Below are positions 1 through 5,088 of a DNA stretch of 5,217 nucleotides, in pieces; the first letter of the stretch is position 1; the number at the start of each line of letters is the position of its first letter. The notes below the pieces were generated by a model, which saw nothing but the letters and a program-made list of their open reading frames with translations, did not search any database and had not been told where the DNA came from. The translations under genes and the position numbers were made by a program. Source of the DNA: Rhodoferax sp. (GTDB lineage: Bacteria; Pseudomonadota; Gammaproteobacteria; Burkholderiales; Burkholderiaceae); NCBI GenBank assembly GCA_028292075.1, contig JAQGNA010000232.1, positions 1 through 5,217 on the forward strand, read 5' to 3'.

Positions 1-149
1 CCCGTCCCTGCGGGAAACCCGACGATGATGCGCACCGGCCGGCTGGGATAGGCGGTTTGCGCATGCAGGCCGGCGGATGCGAGCAGGGCGGCGGCGAGCA
101 GCATTCGCCGCAGGGGAAGGTGGCGGCGGGTAGAAGCGAATGTGAACAT
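1..149 (-). CDS. Bug/TctC-family tripartite tricarboxylate transporter substrate-binding protein, N-terminal part
   Basis: Partial gene; the first 49 codons are visible before the window edge. The product begins MFTFASTRRHLPLRR, continues with a hydrophobic stretch (about residues 16-28), and has a likely signal peptidase site after Leu-His-Ala30. The mature start, YPSRPVRIIVGFPAGTG at residues 34-50, is the hallmark first strand and loop of Bug-type periplasmic binding proteins (PF03401, TctC). Family members bind carboxylates or similar small organic solutes in the periplasm; some serve tripartite tricarboxylate transporters, many are orphans. The ATG at 149 is preceded by GGAGA (160-164) with 10 nt spacing. 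The basic N-terminus with Arg8-Arg9 faintly recalls a Tat signal, but Sec export is the family norm. It lies 122 bp downstream of the DUF3237 gene on the same strand, so co-transcription is likely. The ligand cannot be told from this fragment. Confidence 0.9.
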   Translation of the reverse strand, partial: MFTFASTRRHLPLRRMLLAAALLASAGLHAQTAYPSRPVRIIVGFPAGT

Positions 150-212
150 GGTGGCGATGTCTCCGTAGGTTTTGTGCGGGAAGGCGGCCCGGCAGGCTTT
201 GTGAGGCTGGCC

Positions 213-271
213 GTGGCGTGGTGGTCGTGGTGCGTTGTCGTGGTGGGTTGTCGTGGCGAGCTCTCGTGGCG
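213..271. repeat. Degenerate 13-bp tandem repeat between the DUF3237 and Bug genes
   Basis: On the plus strand the units are GTGGTGCGTTGTC (227-239), GTGGTGGGTTGTC (240-252, 12/13 identical to the first) and GTGGCGAGCTCTC (253-265, 9/13 to the second). A partial unit GTGGCG (266-271) stops directly against the DUF3237 stop codon at 272-274. The 14 bp before the array (213-226) are also GTGG-rich and may be a decayed copy. The array sits in the gap between two genes that probably share a transcript. Its function is unknown; slippage-generated filler and an mRNA-level spacer element are both possible. Confidence 0.65.
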
Positions 272-742
272 CTACAGCAGCTCAAAGAAGCGCATGACCA
301 CTTTGTCGGGATGGCGCATGCCGCTGCCGAAGAACATGCGTTCGGCCGTCCAGGCCAGCGCCGGCGATGCGGTTTCGAAGCTGGGGCTGCACTTGAAATA
401 GATTTCGGCCGGTGGCACCGGCTCGCCGCGGGCCAGGCGCGCCATGGCTTCGGCCGGACCGGACCGCACGGCGCGGTTCTGCACATAGACGAGATCGCCG
501 CCGTCGGTCTCGAGCACGTAGCGTGCGTCGAGCTCGGCCATGGTGGCGGTCACGATGAGCTGGAAGTCGGCGCCCCCCGTCAACACCCGCGCGTGCCAGC
601 CGTCGCCCGTGGCGCTGCCACCGAGAATCGGAATGAGGCGGCGATGTCCACGGCTGGTGAGTCCCACCTCTTGCGGCACGCCCACCTCGACCTGCAGATC
701 GGCGAAAAATCGGAAATGGGGTTCGATGTCGGCGGGCTTCAT
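272..742 (-). CDS. DUF3237 domain-containing protein
   Basis: A 156-residue protein that covers a whole DUF3237 domain (PF11578) and little else. The recognisable pattern is in order: VGVPQEVG (20-27), the G-x-RR-x-IPI-x-GG block (32-42), VLTGGADFQ (53-61), the LDARYVLET-D-GG strand (71-82), IYFKCSPSFET (114-124) and a C-terminal strand MFFGSGMRHPDKVVMRFFELL. The family is predicted to be a small all-beta barrel; its biochemical role is not established, so no reaction is assigned. No signal peptide or membrane segment is seen, so it is probably cytosolic. The ATG at 742 has AGGA (749-752) 6 nt upstream, and the stop is TAG. It is the first gene of a probable two-gene unit with the Bug-type binding protein and is transcribed divergently from the LuxR-type regulator. 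That context suggests a part in handling a small organic substrate, which is inference only. Confidence 0.9.
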   Translation of the reverse strand: MKPADIEPHFRFFADLQVEVGVPQEVGLTSRGHRRLIPILGGSATGDGWHARVLTGGADFQLIVTATMAELDARYVLETDGGDLVYVQNRAVRSGPAEAMARLARGEPVPPAEIYFKCSPSFETASPALAWTAERMFFGSGMRHPDKVVMRFFELL

Positions 743-791
743 GGTCGGTCCTGTAGGGGCATGGCCTAGCGTAAGTCCGGGGTGAGAGGCC

Positions 792-817
792 GCCTGTCAT
801 CCACGAAGATGACAGGC
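792..817. promoter_or_regulatory. Perfect 9-bp inverted repeat, candidate operator
   Basis: GCCTGTCAT (792-800) and ATGACAGGC (809-817) are perfect reverse complements separated by 8 bp (CCACGAAG). The dyad lies between the divergent DUF3237 and LuxR genes. No T-run follows on either strand, so an intrinsic terminator is unlikely. Each arm carries ATGACA, a 5/6 match to the sigma70 -35 hexamer, reading outward toward its own gene, but the hexamers 17 bp further on (TCTAGG at 832-837 on the plus strand; GACTTA at 777-772 on the minus strand) are poor -10 elements. A binding site for the adjacent regulator is the favoured reading; there is no direct evidence. Confidence 0.5.
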
Positions 818-820
818 AAA

Positions 821-860
821 CCCTCGGTACCTCTAGGTACCTCTCGGTACCTCTCGATAT
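821..860. repeat. 10-bp tandem repeat centred on GGTACC upstream of the LuxR gene
   Basis: Four consecutive 10-bp units: CCCTCGGTAC (821-830), CTCTAGGTAC (831-840), CTCTCGGTAC (841-850) and CTCTCGATAT (851-860, degenerate). The palindromic hexamer GGTACC therefore recurs at 826-831, 836-841 and 846-851, on one face of the helix at almost one turn per unit. The array ends 45 bp before the regulator's start codon. Repeats in helical phase next to a regulator gene suggest cooperative protein binding, but replication slippage alone could also create them. Confidence 0.6.
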
Positions 861-893
861 TCTTCGTGATCCCGGTGACCCGATTCAAGCAAC

Positions 894-898
894 AGGAG
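894..898 (+). promoter_or_regulatory. Ribosome binding site of the LuxR-type regulator
   Basis: AGGAG lies 7 nt before the ATG at 906 and fixes that start. The longer open frame that begins at 782 is in a different reading frame and has no comparable site. Confidence 0.75.
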
Positions 899-905
899 AC
901 CCGCC

Positions 906-1925
906 ATGAGGCAATGGCCATCGCCACGCTCGGCCACTTCGGCAATGCCCAACCCATTCCATGCGCCGGTGGGCGCCGGCGCGCAAGGCTTTGCAAGCAC
1001 CGGTCAGGCGCTGGGCGGCATGATCCAGCGGCTGGGCGAGGATGGCTTCGAGGCGGGTGTCCTGGCCTCGCTACAGCCGTTGCTGCCGGTGGCCTCATGG
1101 TCGGTCTACCGCACCGGACCGCGCTGCCGGCCCACGTTGTTCATGTCGGCAAGCCTAGGTATTCCGGACACCACGCGCGAGTGCTGGTGGGCCTACCTGT
1201 CCGGCCCCTACCTGCACGACCGCACCTGGGGTGGGCCGGCAGGGGCATCGCAAGGCGCCCTTCAGAAGGCAGAGGTTCCGGCACCGGCCGCGCAGCTATG
1301 CCACATCACCGCACAGGAGGTGGGCGGCGAGCACCAGGCACGGGTGTACGAGGCGCACGGCATGGTCGAGCGGGTGTCCATCTTCGAGCCCGAGGCGGAC
1401 GGCAGCCTGTTTGCCGTCAACTTCTACCGCCATCAGCACCAGGCACCGTTGAGCGATGTCCAGATCGGCGACTTCGAAGGGCTGGCGCCGGCCCTGCTTG
1501 CGCTGGCCCGGAAACACATTGCATTGACGCAAACGGGCCGGCCGGCAACGCCGCCGAACGCCTTGGCGAACGCCGTGGCAAATGGGGCGGCGAATAGGGC
1601 AGCAAATGGGGCGGCAAGTGCCGGGGCGGCAGCCGGTGTGGCGGCGCAGGGCTGGCCGCCGGGCCTGCACGCGATGGCGCCCGCCGTGCTGCGGGAACGC
1701 CTGCTGCAGGCAAGCGCCGGCCTGACGGCGCGGGAGCTCGACGTCTGCGTTCGCATGCTGCAGGGCATGACGCAGGAGGGGATCGCCTGTGACCTCGGCC
1801 TGAGCGTGCCGACGGTCAAGACCTACCGCAACCGCGCGTTTGCGAGGCTGGGTGGCATTCACTTTCGCAACGAGCTTTTCGCCCTTGTATGGCGCGGCAA
1901 CGCCGTTGCCGCCGATGCGCACTGA
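906..1925 (+). CDS. LuxR/GerE-type helix-turn-helix transcriptional regulator
   Basis: A 339-residue DNA-binding regulator. The C-terminal GerE/LuxR helix-turn-helix domain spans about residues 271-328: LTARELDVC (273-281), then a GMTQEGIACDLGLSVPTVKTYRNRAFARLG block with the recognition helix in SVPTVKTYRNRAF. The N-terminal part (about 25-210) is a presumed sensor domain I cannot assign. It lacks the tryptophan/tyrosine/aspartate pattern of acyl-homoserine-lactone binding domains and has no receiver-domain features. An alanine/asparagine-rich linker (about 218-247) joins the two parts. The start ATG at 906 is set by AGGAG 7 nt upstream. The gene is divergent from the DUF3237-Bug pair across a 163-bp region with an inverted repeat and 10-bp iterations, so local control of that pair and autoregulation are plausible. 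Effector and targets are unknown. Confidence 0.88.
   Translation: MRQWPSPRSATSAMPNPFHAPVGAGAQGFASTGQALGGMIQRLGEDGFEAGVLASLQPLLPVASWSVYRTGPRCRPTLFMSASLGIPDTTRECWWAYLSGPYLHDRTWGGPAGASQGALQKAEVPAPAAQLCHITAQEVGGEHQARVYEAHGMVERVSIFEPEADGSLFAVNFYRHQHQAPLSDVQIGDFEGLAPALLALARKHIALTQTGRPATPPNALANAVANGAANRAANGAASAGAAAGVAAQGWPPGLHAMAPAVLRERLLQASAGLTARELDVCVRMLQGMTQEGIACDLGLSVPTVKTYRNRAFARLGGIHFRNELFALVWRGNAVAADAH
1578..1615 (+). repeat. 24-bp direct repeat coding for the Ala/Asn-rich linker
   Basis: GCAAATGGGGCGGC occurs at 1578-1591 and again at 1602-1615, exactly 24 bp (8 codons) apart. The encoded segment reads ANGAANRA followed by ANGAASAG (residues 225-240), inside a longer low-complexity linker at about residues 218-247. 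Because the period is a multiple of three, copy-number change would lengthen or shorten the linker without a frameshift. Confidence 0.7.
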
Positions 1926-1976
1926 CGCGGCTTGATCGCAACCGTTCTTCTGTTGGAGACTGCGTTGACGCCGGGC

Positions 1977-2201
1977 TCAGCGCTGGCCCGCGCCCGGGTG
2001 TTCGCCCGCTGGCGACGGCGCGGCCGTTCCCCGCGCTAGCTTCTGTGCTTCGCTGTTGCGGAGCCATTCCTTGTGCGCCTTCCATGCCGCACGGCGCTCG
2101 ACCGAAGCGCGCCTGCGTCGACGTATTTCAATGACGATGGCGACACCGATGATGGCCACGGCCATGACGGCCAAAATAATCCAACCGAATGATTGCAGCA
2201 A
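1977..2201 (-). CDS. Small single-span membrane protein, function unknown
   Basis: About 74 residues if it starts at TTG 2201, or 82 if it starts at GTG 2225. TTG is preferred because a purine-rich Shine-Dalgarno stretch, AGGGAAGGAAG (2216-2206 on the minus strand), sits just before it, while the GTG has none; CTG at 2198 is also possible. The protein has one strong hydrophobic segment starting SFGWIILAVMAV and ending in VAIVIEI (about 22 residues), then five consecutive arginines and a charged tail. By the positive-inside rule the tail is cytosolic. The last 12 or so residues are Gly/Pro/Ala-rich. Codon usage in the middle is coding-like. I do not recognise a family. It follows the chromate-transporter pair on the same strand after a 186-bp gap and converges on the LuxR gene, 51 bp away. 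No function can be inferred. Confidence 0.6.
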   Translation of the reverse strand: MLQSFGWIILAVMAVAIIGVAIVIEIRRRRRASVERRAAWKAHKEWLRNSEAQKLARGTAAPSPAGEHPGAGQR

Positions 2202-2225
2202 ACCGCTTCCTTCCCTGAACGACAC

Positions 2226-2411
2226 GACTCAGGGGAGCTTGCATTGCAAGGCGCTCAAGTTGAAGAGGGTTTTGTTGCATCGACGTGTCAGATAAAGACC
2301 CGAAACTCCTGGCTCGGCGTTGTTGTCTCTTGAAGGCAATCGCCGCAATACCGCACGCGGCCTCATTCCTGCCCCATTGCTGCACGACCGCGTGCTCGGC
2401 AACGTGAGTTG
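2226..2411. other. Intergenic stretch between the CHR pair and the small membrane protein
   Basis: 186 bp, visibly less GC-rich than its surroundings. It contains a small hairpin 17 bp past the CHR stop codon, GCACG-ACCG-CGTGC (2382-2395), without a T-run, and a spaced 6-bp inverted repeat GACACG (2221-2226) / CGTGTC (2284-2289). No coding frame here looks convincing and no clear promoter stands out, although one for the small membrane protein would be expected in this stretch. Confidence 0.4.
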
Positions 2412-2999
2412 TCAGACCAGGCCGAACGCGCCCAGCGCCGCGCCCACGCCCAGCAGCCAAAGCAAGTGCAGCTTTGTGCGCCAGACCACCACGGCCGAGG
2501 CCGCGGCCAGCAGCCAAAGCGGCCAGGGCCGGATGTCGCCGTGGTGCACCGTGGCCAGCACCCAGCCCGTGGCCACCAGCAGCCCGACCACGATCGGGGC
2601 CATGCCCAGCTTGAACGCGCGCACGCCGCGCAGCTGCCGGTTGCGGTGGCCCCAGCGTGCCGCCAGCCAGGTGATGAGCGAGCTCGGGAGCAGGATGCCC
2701 AGCATCGTTGCCGCCATGCCGAGAAGGGCGGTCCACACGCCCCCGCCGGCATTCAGGCCCACGTTCCAGCCCATCAGCGCGATGAACAACACGTTGGGCC
2801 CCGGCGCGGCCTGGGCGATGGCGATGGAGGCGTTGAACTGGGTGTCGGTCAGCCAGTGGTTCTGGTCCACCAGAAAGCGGTGCATCTCAGGCGCCGCTGT
2901 GATGGCGCCCCCCACCGAAATCAGCGACAGCGTCAGGAAGTGACCGAAAAGGCTCAGCCACTCGGGCCAGCCCATGGCGAGGTGGAGCACCGGCGTCAC
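2412..2999 (-). CDS. Chromate transporter (CHR/ChrA family), second half-size subunit
   Basis: A polytopic inner-membrane protein of about 195 residues containing one CHR domain (PF02417). The diagnostic features are the N-terminal helix ending in SVGGAITAAPEMH (28-40), WLTDTQF (49-55) and the conserved loop AQAAPGPNV (62-70), followed by several hydrophobic segments up to the C-terminus GAFGLV. Full-length ChrA carries two such domains; here each is a separate gene. Known short-chain CHR pairs work together in chromate efflux, but many homologues have no tested substrate, so chromate is a family-level label. The start is placed at GTG 2999, overlapping the TGA of the upstream subunit (GTGA), which implies translational coupling. 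ATG 2975, which gives 187 residues, is the alternative; neither has a good Shine-Dalgarno. No chrB-like regulator is nearby. Confidence 0.88.
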   Translation of the reverse strand: MTPVLHLAMGWPEWLSLFGHFLTLSLISVGGAITAAPEMHRFLVDQNHWLTDTQFNASIAIAQAAPGPNVLFIALMGWNVGLNAGGGVWTALLGMAATMLGILLPSSLITWLAARWGHRNRQLRGVRAFKLGMAPIVVGLLVATGWVLATVHHGDIRPWPLWLLAAASAVVVWRTKLHLLWLLGVGAALGAFGLV

Positions 3000-3592
3000 G
3001 CAGCGTCTTTCGTCGGACCCAGACGGCGGTACACGAGCCAGCATGCCAGGCCGCCCAGAACCAGCAGCACCGGCAACAGCGGCCAGCGCAGCCAGGCGAT
3101 GGCGGCAAAGCAGGCGGCGCCCAGCCCGGCGCACAGGGCCGGCCCCAGAGGGTTGGCCTTGAGTGCCGGAATCAGCTTGAGCCCGGTGGCAAGGATCAAC
3201 CCGGCCGCCACCGCGCCCATGCCGCGCAAGGCGCCGGCCACGGCTGGCTCGCCGGCCATCTGCGAATAAGCCAGTGCAAGGATCAGCACCACGACGAGGG
3301 GCAGGGCGAGCATGCCTGCCAGGGCCGCAGCCGCACCGCGCCAACCGAAGTAGCGGTCGCCCAGCATGATCGCCAGGTTCACCACATTGGGGCCCGGCAT
3401 GATCTGGGCAACCGCCCAGTCCTCGACGAATTCCTCGCGGGTGAGCCAGCGCTTTTTTTCGACGAGTTCGCGCTGCACCACGGCCAGCACGCCGCCGAAG
3501 CCCTGCAGCGCCAGCCAGGTGAAGGAAAGGAACAGGTCGCGCGGTGAGGAGGGGCTGGCCAGCTCGGCGCCCGGATGCGGCGGGGTTTGCAT
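2996..3592 (-). CDS. Chromate transporter (CHR/ChrA family), first half-size subunit
   Basis: A 198-residue inner-membrane protein with a single CHR domain. After a short hydrophilic lead come LALQGFGGVLAVVQRELVE (27-45), RWLTREEF (48-55), the family signature AQIMPGPNVVNLAIMLG (62-78), and hydrophobic segments to about residue 190, ending in RRLGPTKDAA. W49-L50-T51 and Q63-x-x-P66-G67-P68-N69-V70 fall at the same residue numbers in the second subunit, so the two are diverged paralogues. The frame stays open upstream to 3700, but that extension is arginine-rich and unlike the family, so ATG 3592 is chosen. No clear Shine-Dalgarno precedes it; GATAAT lies 7 nt before the ATG, so a leaderless transcript is conceivable. 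It probably forms a heterodimer with the downstream subunit, in line with known short-chain CHR pairs. Confidence 0.88.
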   Translation of the reverse strand: MQTPPHPGAELASPSSPRDLFLSFTWLALQGFGGVLAVVQRELVEKKRWLTREEFVEDWAVAQIMPGPNVVNLAIMLGDRYFGWRGAAAALAGMLALPLVVVLILALAYSQMAGEPAVAGALRGMGAVAAGLILATGLKLIPALKANPLGPALCAGLGAACFAAIAWLRWPLLPVLLVLGGLACWLVYRRLGPTKDAA

Positions 3593-3610
3593 GGCGGGAT
3601 TATCGCCAAT

Positions 3611-3631
3611 GGATGCCGGATGCCGGATGCG
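3611..3631. repeat. 7-bp tandem repeat just upstream of the CHR gene pair
   Basis: GGATGCC (3611-3617), GGATGCC (3618-3624) and GGATGCG (3625-3631). The array lies 18 bp before the start codon of the first CHR subunit, in the expected promoter or leader zone on the minus strand. It is short and could be chance slippage. Confidence 0.5.
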
Positions 3632-3838
3632 GCGATGGCGGCACGGCCCGCGAGCGGCACCGGTCGCAAGCGCGCGGCACTCGCGGCGCGTCCACGGCAT
3701 GTGTCATGCAAATGAAGGAATTCGGGCTCTTCAGTCGGCAGTATTCACCAGACGTTGACCGATGTCGCCGGTAGGCTCGGGCCATGGTTCGCCGTTGCGC
3801 CGTTGCGCCGTTTTGCAGGCACCGCGGGCGGCGTCGCT

Positions 3839-3842
3839 GGAG
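3839..3842 (+). promoter_or_regulatory. Ribosome binding site of the acyl-CoA dehydrogenase
   Basis: GGAG, 5 nt before ATG 3848. It decides in favour of this start over the in-frame ATG at 3755. Confidence 0.7.
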
Positions 3843-3847
3843 ACCTC

Positions 3848-5008
3848 ATGATCGAACGCACGCTTTTTGCCCGGCAGCACGAGGTCTTTCGCGAGCGCTT
3901 TCGTGGGTTCGTACAACAGGAGATCGCGCCCTACCATGCCGAATGGGAAGAGCAGGGCCATGTCGACCGCGTGGTCTGGCACAAGGCCGGCGACCACAAT
4001 TTCCTCTGTACCGGCATGCCGGAAACCTACGGTGGAGCCGGCAGTGACAAGCTGCATGCGGTGGTGCTGCTGGAAGAGCTGGCGCGGGGCGGCTTCACCG
4101 GCATTGGTTACGCAATGCACAGCGAGGTCGTCGCGCCGTGTCTGCTGCGCCACGGCACGCCCGCCCAGAAACAGCGCTACCTGCCCCGGCTCGCGTCCGG
4201 CGACATGGTGGGGGCCATTGCGCTCGCCGAGCCCGCGGCTGGCTCGGACCTGCAGGCGATCCAGGCCACGGCCGTGCCCCAGGTCGACGGCAGCTTCGTG
4301 CTCAACGGCAACAAGACATTGGTCAGCAACGGCTGGCACGCCGACCTGCTGATCGTGCTGGCCCGTACCTCGGCCGGGACGAAGGGCCGGGGACTGAGCC
4401 TGCTCCTGGTGGAACGCGGCATGCCGGGCTTCAAGGTGGGACGCAGGCTCAAGAAGATGGGCATGAAGGCACAGGACACGGCCGAGCTGTTCTTCGACGA
4501 TGTGCATCTGCCCGCTTCGCACCTGCTCGGCGGCGCGGCCCAGCGCGACAACGGTCTGGCCTGTGTGGCAGCGCAGTGGCCCTGGGAGCGCCTGCAGATT
4601 GCGGTCACCGCGGTGGCGGCGTCGCAGGCGGCCATCGAGTGGACGGTCGACTACGTGCTGGTGCGCAATGTCTACGGCCAGCCGGTGGCCGGCTTTCAGA
4701 GCACGCGCCACACCTTGGCGGCCTTGCAGACCGAAGTGCAGGTGGCCCAGGTTTTCGTCGACCGCTGCATCGAGCTGGTTCTGCGCGATGCACTCGACAC
4801 GGCAACGGCGTGCATGGCCAAGTACTGGTGCACCGACCTGCAGTGCAAGGTCATGGACGTCTGCGTGCAGCTGTTCGGCGGCTGCGGTTGCCTGTGGGAC
4901 TACCCCATCGCACGTGCGCATGCCGACGCACGGATGCAGCGCATCCATTGCGGCACGAACGAAATCATGAAGGAGGCAATCGCGAGCGGCATGGGGCTCG
5001 GGCATTGA
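3848..5008 (+). CDS. Acyl-CoA dehydrogenase family protein
   Basis: A 386-residue flavoenzyme of normal family length, predicted to oxidise an acyl-CoA to the 2,3-enoyl-CoA with FAD and pass electrons to ETF in the cytosol. The N-terminal helical domain includes PETYGG and the LLEELARGG helix. The central beta domain has AIALAEPAAGSDL (123-135) and NGNKTLVSNG. The C-terminal helical domain has R273 and Q284 in the VRNVYGQPVAGFQ block, QLFGG (341-345) and DARMQRIHCGTNEIMKEAIA. The position of the short/medium-chain catalytic Glu is Cys368, whereas Glu247 in WPWERLQIA matches the helix-G base of isovaleryl- and long-chain-type enzymes; catalysis by Glu247 is inferred. Ala127 replaces the usual Ser/Thr before Glu-Pro. 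The C-terminal domain is unusually rich in cysteine. The gene appears monocistronic; the substrate is unknown. Confidence 0.92.
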   Translation: MIERTLFARQHEVFRERFRGFVQQEIAPYHAEWEEQGHVDRVVWHKAGDHNFLCTGMPETYGGAGSDKLHAVVLLEELARGGFTGIGYAMHSEVVAPCLLRHGTPAQKQRYLPRLASGDMVGAIALAEPAAGSDLQAIQATAVPQVDGSFVLNGNKTLVSNGWHADLLIVLARTSAGTKGRGLSLLLVERGMPGFKVGRRLKKMGMKAQDTAELFFDDVHLPASHLLGGAAQRDNGLACVAAQWPWERLQIAVTAVAASQAAIEWTVDYVLVRNVYGQPVAGFQSTRHTLAALQTEVQVAQVFVDRCIELVLRDALDTATACMAKYWCTDLQCKVMDVCVQLFGGCGCLWDYPIARAHADARMQRIHCGTNEIMKEAIASGMGLGH

Positions 5009-5025
5009 GTCCGCTGCCTGCGGAC
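5009..5025 (+). terminator. Short hairpin directly after the acyl-CoA dehydrogenase stop codon
   Basis: GTCCGC (5009-5014) and GCGGAC (5020-5025) form a perfect 6-bp stem with a 5-nt loop, starting right after the TGA. No T-run follows, so it is at best a weak or Rho-assisted end signal between the convergent genes. Confidence 0.25.
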
Positions 5026-5088
5026 CATGCCTGCGCCCTGCAGTGATCAGGCCATGCTAAGACCTTGCTCAGGCGGGCAATCAAGCGG

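Larger units (their letters stand above)
3593..3847. other. Divergent intergenic region between the CHR pair and the acyl-CoA dehydrogenase
   Basis: 255 bp that must hold the promoters of both flanking transcripts. Visible elements are the 7-bp repeat near 3611 and a short dyad GCATG-TGT-CATGC around 3700-3712. The dehydrogenase frame extends upstream to an ATG at 3755, but residues encoded before 3848 do not resemble the family, so this part is treated as non-coding. I could not pick a sigma70 promoter with confidence. Confidence 0.4.

Noticed and set aside
213..271. A CRISPR-like or iteron array
   Set aside because: The units are contiguous without spacers, short and degenerate, and no Cas or replication gene is nearby.
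218..769. A 183-codon plus-strand frame over the DUF3237 gene
   Set aside because: The minus-strand protein matches DUF3237 along its whole length; this frame is its complement and has no good start signal.
792..860. A quorum-sensing lux box with an acyl-homoserine-lactone receptor
   Set aside because: The dyad spacing is 6 bp too long for a lux box, the regulator's N-terminus lacks the acyl-homoserine-lactone binding pattern, and no LuxI-type synthase is present.
1296..1922. A 208-codon frame antisense to the LuxR-type regulator
   Set aside because: It overlaps the conserved GerE domain on the plus strand and gives an Arg/His-rich product with no motif.
2382..2395. Intrinsic terminator of the CHR pair
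   Set aside because: The stem is only 5 bp and no T-run follows on the minus strand.
2226..2411. An insertion-sequence remnant in the less GC-rich gap
   Set aside because: Only a 6-bp inverted repeat (GACACG/CGTGTC) is seen, with no transposase motif and no target duplication I could find.
2409..3269. A 286-codon open frame antisense to the CHR pair
   Set aside because: The product is low-complexity and Gln/His/Pro/Arg-rich without motifs, while the opposite strand encodes two conserved membrane proteins.
3755..3847. N-terminal extension of the acyl-CoA dehydrogenase from ATG 3755
   Set aside because: The 31 extra residues do not look like the family N-terminus or a targeting peptide, and the strong GGAG precedes ATG 3848 instead.
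3731..5005. A 424-codon open frame antisense to the acyl-CoA dehydrogenase
   Set aside because: It mirrors a clearly conserved enzyme on the other strand; its His/Arg/Ala-rich product has no recognisable domain and is the usual shadow of GC-rich codons.
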